A stretch of DNA of 35,011 nucleotides. Source: Acanthaster planci. Lineage: Eukaryota; Echinodermata; Asteroidea; Valvatida; Acanthasteridae. A model generated the notes under the pieces. The model was given only the letters and a program-made list of their open reading frames with translations, was not told where the DNA came from and did not search any database. Of the stretch, positions 22,601-32,880 are shown piece by piece; the stretch's first letter is position 1, and each line of letters begins with the position of its first letter. The stretch spans positions 106,389 to 141,399 of the forward strand of contig NW_019091447.1 in NCBI RefSeq assembly GCF_001949145.1. The letters are read 5' to 3'. The translations under genes were made by a program, and so were the position numbers.

Positions 22601-25600
22601 ACTATGGGTTTGTAATATGAAAGGTTTTCAAGGCTACGTCGTTGGAATTTAGAGAGTGAGAAGACGTTGTTTTAATGTGAACATTTGGTACACGTTTAGT
22701 TCATGGGCGTCACGTGTTTGGCCAGGATGCCGGTCACACCTGCTCTGACAGCCCTGACCCACACCACGATGCTTGCCGGGGTCGTTTGTTCTGTCTTCCT
22801 GACCCGTACGGATGTTCCTGTGCTGCTGGGTATACCGGAATGGACTGCATGCAGGGTAGGCCTGAACAAATTTTTGAGGGGGCTGTGAGTTGCTCGGTTC
22901 TCTGCTTGATGCTCATAAGTATCTGCACATTTTCAAAAATAGTTTTCTAACATGACTAAAATTTGGCACATTTAGGGGGAATTGATATTAATCCAAAATG
23001 TGAAACCGCTCCTACATATAATCAATTCACGTATTTATGATTCTATCACTTAGGACTGAATTCACAAAGTGTAATGTAGCGACCAGGATTAGAAGCCATT
23101 ACTGAGGTGGCACAGCGCTCGTGCACAGGTGATGTACGCGAGCGTTACATGTCGTGGTTCGTGGGTGTCGTCATTTACCAAATACTAACTGACAAGTGCG
23201 TGTGAATGAGGTGCCACCGCAGTTATGGCGCCCGTGGGATTAGCGTAATTTTGCAGTTTAATGCAGTTGCGTCAAAATTGTGGCTTTCTGTTTAGAGTGC
23301 AAAGACGGAACATACGGAGCTAGCTGCAAGCAGACATGTCACTGTTCACCAGGAGATACGTGTGAGAAGGATTCGGGAGAGTGTTCGGGAAGTATGGGAA
23401 ATAATTGATTGTATGGTGAAACTTGTTAATAGAGATCTAGCTTCAATAACTTTGGCTATGAGCATCAAACGCATTAAGACTAGGAAGTAAACCTTTTCCC
23501 GCAAAAGAGGGAGGACTTTTCCATAGTTTGATCATAGCTTCAAAACTATTTTGTGTTGATAGGCGGACCTAAATCATAGGCATTGTCGATGGAGGAACTA
23601 AAGGAACTTTAAACAGCAATGACATTTGTCTGTGCGGTATTATAAATGTGGACAAACTTTTTAACTGTGTTTTAACTCATCCTGATGAATTACTTAAAAT
23701 AACATAAAAGTATACAACGACACGAAGAGAGAGTAAGGTTTCCATTTTTCTTTTCCACTAGATTGTGTTACTTCATATTTTGGAAGAAACTGCCAGTGTT
23801 CAGGTAAATAACAGAATCCATTAAATTAGGACAATTATTTGATGTCTGTTAGTGTGGTGTTTCTATGTCTGTTTCCCAAAGAGCAAGTTTTATAAGGTAA
23901 AACTATAAGATTTTTACAGATGGAAAAGTAAATTACATATGCGTATACCTTTCAGTTTCCAGTGTCATTTCAGACATCAGATTTTCTATTCTACGAGTCC
24001 TTTATTGGAATTGATACAACCCTTGGCGGTAAAACAACTTTCAGTTTTTAAGAGTTTTCGTTTTGTTTATTAATTACTTATCAATTTAATCATTTTGCGC
24101 TTTATTTACCTTCAGCTGAGAATATCGTTTTGGGTTTGAAAGTGATTCCAAACGACCCACGTGCGCTGTTTGTCTCCTGGCAACCAGATCCCTGTGTCTC
24201 CGGCTACAAACTGGAGTATGCATTGACAAACAGAGGGCAGTGTGAAAAGATCGAATCTCCGCAGCGGGTAGTGTTTCCGAATACACTCGATGCAGAGACT
24301 ACTAGTCAGGTCATAATTGGTCTAGAGGATCACTCAACCTATATGGTTTATATTCTCCCACAATATAGTAGCACACAAGGGCCTGAGGTGTCAACATCTG
24401 GAACCACGCTAAGACAAACGAGTAAGCAGAGCAACGGACAAATGGTGGAACTATAAGCCCACTATTTCTAAATTGCTAGATCATTTTGCTGTTTATCGGT
24501 ATTGGAGGCCTATTGTAATGGTAATTAACAGCTGAAATCAGTACGATTTTGGTTCGGATGACTGGCTTGAAGCATCATCTTAGTGAATCTTAGTGAATCG
24601 CATTGTCGCAACTCAGAACTTCATTAGACCTGCGGAAAGGCTTTTTTTTTATAATTGCACATAGTGCAGATATGCTCATGTGATTGTTCAATTTATTTTT
24701 AGATCTCTCCGTTTCGCCTGTGAGGATTACTTCTTACGATTCCGTCAGTGTAACACTCAGCTGGCGTGAAGTGAATTGTGCCACTTACTCTGTGGAGTAC
24801 GGTTTGGGTGACAGAGACCATTGCGAACCCTTCAGCCCAGTTACCTATTCACTGCATTGCATGTGTACGGGAACGAACGTGACAGTAATATCTGGTCTGA
24901 CGGCTAACTCGATGTACAAGGTACGAGTCAGGGCTTCTTTGGATGGAAATTACGGACTAGCAGAAGAAGCAGACGTTGTAACTGGCCCCAGAGGTGAGTT
25001 AATCTGAAGTTAACCTCTGCCTTCAGTAGTGTATGCCTACAGCCTTGACATATCTGACTCTATGCTAAAACAATTACGGTTTGAATGAATTCGCGTTCGT
25101 TTCGTCTTCGAAATTAATTAACAACCTTTTTCTTATATCAAGAACCGTCTGAACCGCCGGCACAAGTCGCCGTTACTTTAACAGCTCAGCGCAGCCTGAG
25201 TTTTTCCTGGAGCCAGCCACCGTGTGGGGGACGAGGTGGCGTCATCATTGGTTACACATACCGGCTAACTGAAGATGAATCAAACGCTCAAGTACGACTG
25301 TCTGTGGTTTCAAAAGAGTCGGCGACCGTTGATGATTTAACTCCTTACACCAAATACAGTTTTCAGGTCTTAGCCTACACCAGTGTAGGAGATGGACCGT
25401 ACAGCATTGGCCTGATTGCTGGTACTCTAGAAGCAGGTACAATAAATCTAACATTAATCTTGAAACAAATTTACGTCTTCTCTAAATTTGTATTCAGAAA
25501 TTGCGAGACAAATTTATTGATTTAGTATCCCCCAAAAATCCCATTCAAGATCATCCACATTTGTGCATGTTTTCCAAAAACAACCCGACAAGGAGTCTGG

Positions 25601-28600
25601 TAAATCACGTTTTAATGAAGGTGAATTGGAAATAGTTGAGCTGTAAATGATTGGAAAAAAATGTGTACAGATCACATTGAACACTTTTTTTATTATCAGA
25701 GCCTACGGTTCCTCTAAATGTCGCCATTCAGAATGTGGACGAGTTTTCTATCACAGTCAAGTGGTCAAAGCCCAACCCTCCACAAGGAATCATCACCCAT
25801 TACAACGTTCGTTACTGGAGGAGTGGACAGACAGGAAGCCAGATGGTTGATCGTAACTTACAGCCACTGATGTACCTCATCACGGGTCTTGAAAAGAATG
25901 TTACTTACTTTATGCAGGTCTTAAAACGCTTTTGTCTTTCAAACTTTGAACTCATTATGGTGGAGAGCTTTTGTTTAAGGAAGAATTCTCCCCAATACAT
26001 CTCAACAGCAACGATTTCCAATCCTTTACTTATCCCACTGTTTTCGGAACAAAATGAATGGTTGGACTGCACGAGAGTGTTCATATCTGTCCGTCATTAT
26101 CTGACTGAACTAATAGGTACAAGCTGAGACGTTAGTTGGTGCAGGACCTTGGAGTAATGCAGTGAACGCAACGACCCGAATTGGAGGTATTATTCAAACG
26201 TGAATCGCTTTGTGGTTGTCTTATGAGTTTGTTCTCGTAGAATGGATGGATTTAAAACACCTTCTGAATCGGCCTGGATAATTGGCAGGCCAGTATTCTG
26301 GTACACATCTTGAGCTCCTGTACGTCATGCATTTTTTCAAGATTCGATTTTACGCCAAACAATTAGGCCTACTAGTGGGATTTCTTTTGTTTTTATTTTA
26401 TTTTCGTTTTGCTTTCTAGTGCCTGGTCTGGTCCGGAATCTTCGATGGACTGACAGAACCAATTCAAAAGTCACCTTGGAGTGGGAACCACCAATAAGCC
26501 CTAATGGACAAATCCAAAACTACGTGGCAAGTATTTTATCATTCGTTACGTTTGATTGAAAGCATATACGATAGTGATAAGTGTGCTCAACAAAGAAATG
26601 GATAATTCTGTTGCCCATGGCCTACAAAAAGTATTCACGTATCAATACTTATCAGAAACTTTAAAGCTTGAGTAGAAAGGAAGTTTGCTCGCGACCATGT
26701 TAGTCATTCGAAATATCAATCACAGCAAATGACAGTCAAACACGTATCATTATTCACACAGTAATGGTTAAACACGTAAACCGTGGAGGATGGACTCTCC
26801 ATGAAGCCTTAACTTACGGTAGTTCTAGTTATCTGAGTATTCAAGCGTACATTAATGCGAGCCATGTTCACATTACCAGGCTGAATACAGAGTCTTAGAG
26901 AAACCTTATCAACCAGATTTTACCCCTGCTGATGAATACATCAGGAAGGAAGTGCCGAGGGCTTCATTCCGGACAGAAAATCTAGAACCTGGAACAAAGT
27001 ATGAGTTCAGAGTGTCTGTTGAGAATGAGTTGTTTATTGGACCCGGCCAAATTTTGGAGGTTTATACCAAACCATCCTCAGGTAAGCTGCTGTTGTCTAC
27101 ATTTTGATCCTAAGTAATCACAAATGTGATAAGCTGACAGCTAATGGCCAAACTATTCATGGAAGAGAAACTTAAAAAAGGAAATTAAGTTTTAAAAAAT
27201 ACACCAGGAATGCATAAAGAAATTTTCGATTTTGTTATAGGTCAAAAAATGCATACGTTTAATTGCTGCTTCATTACGTGACATAGGCCTATACCTGCAT
27301 GTGGAATTTGACTCGAGAAAATGCTGTATGTTTGAAATACATGAATCACCAATTTAAAGAACGCACCGTTCATTTCAAACACAGTTCTCCCTGCACCACC
27401 GCAACCGATATCATACCCAGACGATGCCACAGACACTACGGCCATTATTGGTATAATTCGGGCGGTACCTGGAGACGAATTCATCGAGTGAGTATTAGGT
27501 TCAAAATTCCAGAGCAGTTTAAAAATGTCCTTTTTGTATTTTGACTTGCATTCTAAAGAGCAACTTATTCGTTTTTAATGCAGATCGTACGTTGTTCAAG
27601 TTAAGAAAGCTAGGTCTTCACCTGTGACTAAGAGGGATGTTCTCATTCCAAAACATTTCCAAGATTCCCCGGATGACTACATTGCGGCTGAATTTCCCAA
27701 AGGGGGCGTGCCCGATAGATTTGTTGTGGGGGACGCCAAACTGTACGGTGGCTACTACAACGCACCGCTACAGAGGGGCGCTGTGTACAACATTCGTGTT
27801 GGATCAGTCAGCAGGGGCAACGAGACGGTATATATGCATTCTATATGAAAAGCAAAGAACAGCATCCGTATGGAAAATTGGAATTTGTATGGATGTATTA
27901 GAGCTTAAAATAGACCTATATGGGTAAGACGGTACTTAACTTGATCTATAGGTGTCTTAAAGTGAATACAAATTCCGCCTCCACAAAAATGCATCCCGTA
28001 CGTTTGATGTCATGCGCACTTGTTTGAAATAATTGTCTAGTTTCCATGGAAGCTTTGAAGTTGTAACTCCACTTCGTTTTTTGATAAGGACATAAATAAA
28101 CAATTTTCTCAACTTTTTTTTTTTCATAAAATAAGACGTAAATTTCACTTGACGCTGTAATTTTTTACGTTATAGGAAGCCAATGTGGAACATTCAGAAC
28201 CACTGACCGTCAGAGGTAAGATTTCTAAAAGGCAAGAATAATGTTTATTGAAATTTCTGCTTTAAGATAAACAGTTTTACGCATGCTATTCAACCTCTCG
28301 TTATTGTTTCAAGTTCAACAAGCCAATTCGGGACCAACTACCACTGCTGTTGCACTAGGAGTCATCGTGTGTGTCCTAGTGGTGTTTATTGTGACCATCC
28401 TCATCGTGTGGAAAAGACGGAAAGCACGTTTCCGGGCCCCTGAAAATGTCCAAGTGGTAGGTTTCAGGAAAGTATTTGACACCTTTTATTTTGCGTTGCG
28501 TGTTTAAAGTATCGAAATTTACTGAAAACTATAAAAAAAAATACAAAACCCGATTCTTACATTTATTTGCAAGCTCTGTTTCGTTTCCTTCTTCTCTGTG

Positions 28601-31600
28601 AGGCTCTTACTCCCAAACCTAAGGAAATTGACACACCGACTGTGGACATTGACAATGCGGGCAACAGCGACAAAGACGACTATGAAGATATCGGACTTCT
28701 TCCAAGTTGGGCGTCTGCCTATGAAATCAGATGGGAGGATTTTATCGTAGAAGATGTGATTCTTGGAACTGGCAACTTTGGTGAGGTGCGTGCAGGGGGA
28801 GTCAAGATGGACGGCAAAGTCATTAAAGCAGCAATCAAAACACTGAAAGGTAGGACTTCGAAACCAGTATACTAATTAGATAAATGCAATATGCGGTGAC
28901 AAAGTGTAAACCCTATACGTGTTACCCGACTATAGCTTGCACCCAGATCATTCATTGTTCCCCTCTTGCATCACATGTACCTTACGAATAAACCGAAAAG
29001 AAACGTTTCATTTCTGCATTTTGTACGGGAATGTTGAAGAGAATTGTGTTATATCATCGAGTAATTCAATCATATCTTATTGTTTGCTTACAGAGACTGC
29101 CCCCGAAACTGCCTGGGAAGATTTCAAAAAGGAACTTCAGACAATGACGAAGATCAAGCCACACCCTAATGTGGTTGGTCTACTTGGCGCATGCTTCCAA
29201 CAAGGTACTTGAAATTTCCACCTTCTCTCTTAATTGCTTTCTTGTTTTCAGAACTTGCTTTAAAATCAAAAGAAACCTTTCAAAGGCTCTAAGAACTTAA
29301 GCCCTGAGTGGCTTTGTAGCTACGATCAGCGGCCAATGTGTTTGGAAAGCTATGAGTAAATTGTTGGTAATTTTAGGAACATTTTCTTCGATAAATTAGA
29401 TGTAGCCGAAGTTATTGTCACTGTTATTGTGTGGATAGGGGTTCTGTACATGGCACTCGAGTATCTTCCTACTGGAAACCTGCGGGATTACCTTAGGAAC
29501 ACCAGACCAAATCAAGGGGCAGCTAACTCTAAAAAGCGGATGTCAACGCTGACTTCGGAAAACCTTCTGAAATTTGGCCTGGACGTTGCCAAGGGAATGG
29601 AGCACCTATCGGTGACTGGGGTAAGTTACGCATTAGACTCGGGAATACAAGGCACGCAGAGGTAAATACACACACCTTGCGACATTGCTTGGTGAATAAA
29701 ATTTTGAAACCGTGTATAAATAAAGAAAAAGTGGAATGGAACCTTTTTGAATATCTTGCTTTACGTAGCTGCTTGAAAACATTACTGTAAATAGTTTATA
29801 TAGTCTGTGATTATTACATACGTCTTTGGTGTCATAGCGCCAAAATGCTCTCTCGCTTATTCTGTGAGTAATGTCAGTATGAGCCTATTATCATCTTGAC
29901 AATTTTTCAGATAATTCACCGCGACTTGGCTGCAAGGAACATACTGCTTTCTGACGACATGACCGCTAAAGTTTCCGATTTTGGCCTTTCAAGAGGACAA
30001 GACGTCTATGTTCAAAACTCTTCGGTAAAGTTGCTAATCAGGACGAGACTTCAGTGGTTGTAAAAAAAATTGAGCCTTTCGGTAATAAAAATCATGATCT
30101 TAGTCTCTCAAATGAGGTAAATTTTAAAATAAGAACATTGTTTACGCTTTGAAAAGTTTTTTTATTCAATTTTTTAAGTCCGCCATTCATGATTAGTTAT
30201 GTTGGTAACTATGGTTTTATGCACCGGTACTGTTATTTCTGTAGACCAGGATTCCCGTTCGCTGGTTGGCCCTGGAGTCTTTGACACTTAGAGTGTACAA
30301 GTCCAAGAGTGATGTGTAAGTCAAAGCTGACACTTTATTATGTGAAAAGTTGGAGAGAACTGGACTTTCAATTTAAGAAAGTTTTCGAAGAATACAATTG
30401 ACCCTATGATGATGATAACTAGTTTATCCCTGGAACAATCTTGTAGTTCCGTCCACGAGATCTGCCTTTTGAAAGAACACTAAACTAAGACACGTCATAG
30501 AGAAAAACGTCAGGATAACCGCAAATCATTCATTAGAAAGTCTCGTCGTCTTTTCTAGCATTGGTTAAGATACATGTATACGGTGCGATTTAGATGAATA
30601 CTTGGTTCAAATCGGATCAAGCGCGATTGTTTTTATTTACAGTGTTTCTTGACGTTTTAAGTGTTTTTGTTTTCGAATACTGAACAGGAGTCATGACTTC
30701 TTTTGCTGTGCATCTGGAGTCAGTTTATTTAGTTTCAAAATTGCACTAAAGGAACACCAGACAGTGCCTTCTCACCAGGTGAATATTTTACTCTATGCAT
30801 TGCACCCTTCACAGGTGGTCCTTTGGCATCCTACTCTGGGAGATCGTGACGCACGGTAGGTACCCATAGGTCTTACATAAAATCTGGTTCTGTGTAACAG
30901 TCATGGTTGAATGCTAATAAATGTTGAGACTTCATTAGGCCTTTGACTCTATCGTTACCGACTAAAGTCATTCATCGGTAATGTTGCTCTCTCCTATGTA
31001 GGCTCCACTCCGTACCCCGGGATTGAGAGCAAGTCACTTGCCCAAATACTGTTAGATGGATACCGCATGCCCAAACCGGAAAACTGCGCCGATGATATGT
31101 AAGGAAAACTTCAAACTTTCCGCTTACAGATGTAGCCCCGATCTTTGGCATTTCAACACTAACCCTTCCAAGATGTACTCAATCACAGTTCTACCCTGGA
31201 ATCGACTCCGTTGCCACTATAAAAGTCAGTTTACTCAGTTTTAAGTGAGATTGGTTTTTTATCAATTCAACTTAATAGGCCTACGTGATATTCTTTGTTA
31301 TAGATAATGTAGTCGTACATTAATCCTCGGTATTTATTCTCGATTTTATTATCAAGCTACGACGTGATGTTGAGTTGCTGGCAGGAAGAACCGAGTAATC
31401 GACCAAGCTTCGGAAAACTGGTCCAGATTCTAGAGGAAATGACTTTTGGATCGGACGCAAACGTAGGTGCAATAATCAAGCATTAATTCGATCAATCTGA
31501 ATCAGAATTTACTGCGAAGAAGCACCTGTGAATCAACTTATAAACTTTTTAACATTTTTAGTATTAATATCCCTCTGAAGACTGTATGTTCTTGAGGATC

Positions 31601-31915
31601 TCAGATGAATTTTGCTTGCAAAAATATGTATAATAAAGAGAACTGCGGTTTCATTGCCGACGGTGAAACTCAACCCCTACAAGTGGTGTTTCGCGTTTCG
31701 GCATGAAATTCAGTTTCACTTTGTGAAGGAATTTCAGACAAATATTTTTTTAAATATTTCAACTCATTTGTTTTCTTTTTTGGAAAGTTTCACATTAATA
31801 CTTCAAATACTTGATTTTGATTTTGAGTATGATTTTGATTTTAATTTTACAGCTTTACGTGTCTTCGACTGTCTACGAGAACTTTGTCATCAAGCAGGAG
31901 TTAGACGATGCCTAA
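16543..31915 (+). CDS. Tie-like: Gene B: Tie-like receptor tyrosine kinase with N-terminal F-type lectin domain
   Basis: Exons by eye: 16543-16621, 17953-18063, 19237-19326, 20228-20482, 21319-21636, 22014-22271, 22426-22560, 22700-22855, 23296-23391, 23762-23803, 24116-24421, 24703-24993, 25143-25436, 25700-25917, 26117-26186, 26420-26526, 26880-27081, 27385-27487, 27584-27827, 28176-28215, 28314-28456, 28603-28849, 29094-29204, 29439-29620, 29911-30024, 30245-30315, 30815-30855, 31002-31098, 31357-31462, 31853-31915. Total 4,590 nt, 1,529 residues, open throughout. Approximate residues: signal 1-26, F-type lectin 27-178, Ig-like 179-370, EGF 371-513, FN3 514-1009, phosphatase-type domain 1010-1138, TM 1150-1171, kinase about 1230-1505, tail 1510-1529. 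It is predicted to be an active cell-surface receptor kinase. The ATG at 16543 was chosen because it opens a signal peptide ending in a phase-1 donor that fits the next exon. Intron 26527-26879 has a GC donor. Confidence 0.9.
17953..20482 (+). other. Gene B F-type lectin (fucolectin, F5/8C-like) domain, three exons
   Basis: Exons 17953-18063, 19237-19326 and 20228-20482 (152 residues, all phase 1) encode a domain with the F-type lectin pattern: [47 protein letters not shown] and, near the end, RYVSVQLNG and [10 protein letters not shown]. The family sugar-binding signature is H-x26-R-x-D-x4-R/K. Here the His of QHT lies 27 residues before the Arg of VNRRN and the second Arg (GWRL) is in place, but the Asp is Asn. 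The double Cys usual beside it is Gly-Tyr. Fucose binding is therefore plausible but possibly altered. The domain may bind a sugar on a ligand, on a microbe or on the same cell. Confidence 0.85.
19498..19960. mobile_element. Possible nonautonomous hAT-like element in intron 3 of gene B
   Basis: The left end CAGCGTGGCGCAGCTAGG and the right end, which reads CAGTGGCGTCATTAG on the minus strand, form imperfect terminal inverted repeats of CAG-TGGCG type, about 460 bases apart. A G-rich stretch follows the left end and a C-rich one precedes the right end. CAG...CTG ends of this kind are common in hAT elements. No clean 8-base target duplication was found, so the call is tentative. Confidence 0.4.
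21319..22271 (+). other. Gene B two Tie-type Ig-like domains
   Basis: Exon 21319-21636 (106 residues) and exon 22014-22271 (86 residues), phase 1 at both ends. The first starts [15 protein letters not shown] and ends [20 protein letters not shown]; the second contains [23 protein letters not shown] and FMRLIVRG. Both match the first two Ig domains of vertebrate Tie2 in order and in their closing strands, from memory. In the first, neither canonical Ig cysteine is present (Val and Ser occupy the usual places); in the second only the F-strand Cys remains. The exon 2 acceptor (ggatcag at 22013) was chosen because it keeps phase 1. Confidence 0.75.
22426..23803 (+). other. Gene B Tie-type EGF cluster, four exons
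   Basis: Exons 22426-22560, 22700-22855, 23296-23391 and 23762-23803. Repeat 1: [31 protein letters not shown]. Repeat 2: [10 protein letters not shown] and the hallmark [20 protein letters not shown]. Repeat 3: [24 protein letters not shown]. The last, a 42-nt exon, gives [12 protein letters not shown], half an EGF repeat. Every junction is phase 1. Vertebrate Tie1 and Tie2 have three EGF repeats in this position with the same [11 protein letters not shown] string, the strongest single piece of evidence for the family. Confidence 0.88.
24116..25436 (+). other. Gene B fibronectin type III domains 1-3
   Basis: One domain per exon (24116-24421, 24703-24993, 25143-25436; 306, 291 and 294 nt), phase 1 throughout. 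Landmarks: [40 protein letters not shown] with sequon [24 protein letters not shown]. Domain 2 is nearly identical in nucleotide sequence to gene A over its first half. Vertebrate Tie receptors have three FN3 domains; this receptor has five plus a sixth, divergent one. Confidence 0.86.
25700..27081 (+). other. Gene B fibronectin type III domains 4 and 5
   Basis: Domain 4: 25700-25917 plus 26117-26186, phase-0 junction (TYFMQ then [13 protein letters not shown]). Domain 5: 26420-26526 plus 26880-27081, phase-0 junction (IQNYV then AEYRVLEK). The donor after 26526 is GC (GTG|GCAAGT), accepted because the exon is then exactly as long as its partner in gene A (107 nt) and the FN3 strand continues without a break. 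Confidence 0.84.
27385..28215 (+). other. Gene B membrane-proximal receptor-phosphatase-like FN3 domain
   Basis: Exons 27385-27487, 27584-27827 and 28176-28215. Signature words: [50 protein letters not shown], then [13 protein letters not shown] leading into the transmembrane exon. The YIAA...VGD-x-x-x-YGG-Y-N-x-PL pattern is known from juxtamembrane extracellular regions of receptor tyrosine phosphatases. The middle exon contains a 56-nt stretch identical to gene A. Confidence 0.75.
28314..28456 (+). other. Gene B transmembrane exon
   Basis: Encodes [10 protein letters not shown], a hydrophobic helix of about 22 residues ([20 protein letters not shown], then VW), and the stop-transfer sequence KRRKAR. 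Same length (143 nt) and phases as in gene A. The acceptor is a plain AAG (tttcaag at 28313), preceded by a pyrimidine-rich stretch. Confidence 0.87.
28603..31462 (+). other. Gene B juxtamembrane region and tyrosine kinase domain
   Basis: Exons 28603-28849, 29094-29204, 29439-29620, 29911-30024, 30245-30315, 30815-30855, 31002-31098, 31357-31462. Residues by count: glycine loop GTGNFG 1241-1246, catalytic-site lysine K1265 (AAIK), HRD 1369-1371, DFG 1389-1391, activation-loop Tyr 1399 in RGQDVYV. Also seen: [86 protein letters not shown]. All catalytic residues are intact. RGQ-D/E-VYV and A-I/L-ESL are close to vertebrate Tie2. The acceptor at 28602 was preferred over an upstream AG because it alone keeps phase 0. 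Confidence 0.92.
31853..31915 (+). other. Gene B last coding exon, C-terminal tail
   Basis: Encodes [20 protein letters not shown] and the TAA stop at 31913-31915. The acceptor follows a T-rich tract built from TGATTTT-like units. Y1517 lies in Y-E-N, a consensus for Grb2-type SH2 binding once phosphorylated; Y1511 is a second candidate. The spacing resembles the Tie2 tail. Confidence 0.87.
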
Positions 31916-32079
31916 TGGAGGTTTCATGGAGGTGATACCGGTAATGAAGTGCCTAAAAGATTTTCCCACCTTTGAAATCGCGTGTGACTGTGCTCTATGA
32001 ACTAATTTGATGATGTCAGCAAGTGTTTCTGCAATGATTATTTACAATAACTGTTTGCTTTACAACTCTTTGATGCCTC
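31916..32079. other. Start of gene B 3' UTR
   Basis: There is no AATAAA or ATTAAA between the stop codon and the LINE fragment that follows, so the transcript may run into that fragment or use a noncanonical signal. Confidence 0.4.
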
Positions 32080-32880
32080 TGCGATCAACCTTTTAATCGA
32101 GATAAAAGATATCTAGAGAATCAAGATATGAAAAGTATTTCTCAGTGGCTCTGTAATAACAGACTTTGTCTGAATGCCAGCAAATCCAATTGTATGCTGA
32201 TTGGCTCAGCCCAAAGGCTTGCCAGAAATGGACAACATAATATTAATGTAAATGTCAATAATGTTGAGCAGGTTTCATGTTTAAGGTATCTGGGATATAC
32301 ATCAATTGTAATTTAAAATGGACCCATCACATTGACCATATTATCTCTAAAGTTAACAAGCTTATTGGCATTCTCAACGGGGTCAAACATATGCTTCCTT
32401 TTGACTCCCTTAATTTCATAGCAAAAAAATTCATTTCTCCCCAGTTTGCTATACTGTGATTTAGCTTGGAGTATTACCTGCAAGTCGAATTTACAGCGGC
32501 TAGATGTGCTTTTGAATAGAATTTGGAGTATTATTCTCTGTGCTCCTACCATGACGTCATCATCCATTGTTCTGAATTTACTGGGCTGGGTCACCTTGAT
32601 CACTGTGTGTGTCAGGCTGACGCGATTTTCGCATGAAATGTATGGTTTTTAAGTGTCTAGTGCAGGGGATGTCCCGGATTATTTGTTTGATGTGAACTGG
32701 ATGGGAAACCCAGGGTTTGTGAAGCACTCCAAGGTTTTGTTTAAAGCGTTAGGCCACTTTGAATTATTACGTGGCTCTTTCTATTTCTGCGTTTTATTCT
32801 GTGTTCGATTTACATTTTTAATGATTCTTTTACCCAGAAAAAAATCTTTACGTACGTTATAAATACGGGAAAAATGGTCA
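32080..32880 (+). pseudogene. Decayed LINE (non-LTR retrotransposon) reverse transcriptase fragment
   Basis: The frames read, in order, a typical C-terminal part of a Jockey/CR1-type reverse transcriptase: LENQDMKSISQWLCNNRLCL, NASKSNCMLIGSAQRL, VSCLRYLG, then (shifted frame) IYINCNLKWTHHIDHIISKV, LIGILNGVKHMLP, then (shifted again) YCDLAW, LQRLDVLLNRIW, LNLLGWVTL and YLFDVNW. At least two frameshifts (near 32,290 and 32,450) and a stop at about 32,650 show that it is dead. The 5' part of the element, including the catalytic palm motif, is absent: a 5'-truncated insertion in the usual LINE manner. Same strand as the receptor genes. Confidence 0.8.

Noticed and set aside
28573-28602. Alternative acceptor (gcaag at 28572) extending the gene B kinase exon upstream
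   Set aside because: It would require phase 1, while the preceding exon ends at phase 0; the extra text is also a pyrimidine tract typical of an intron end.
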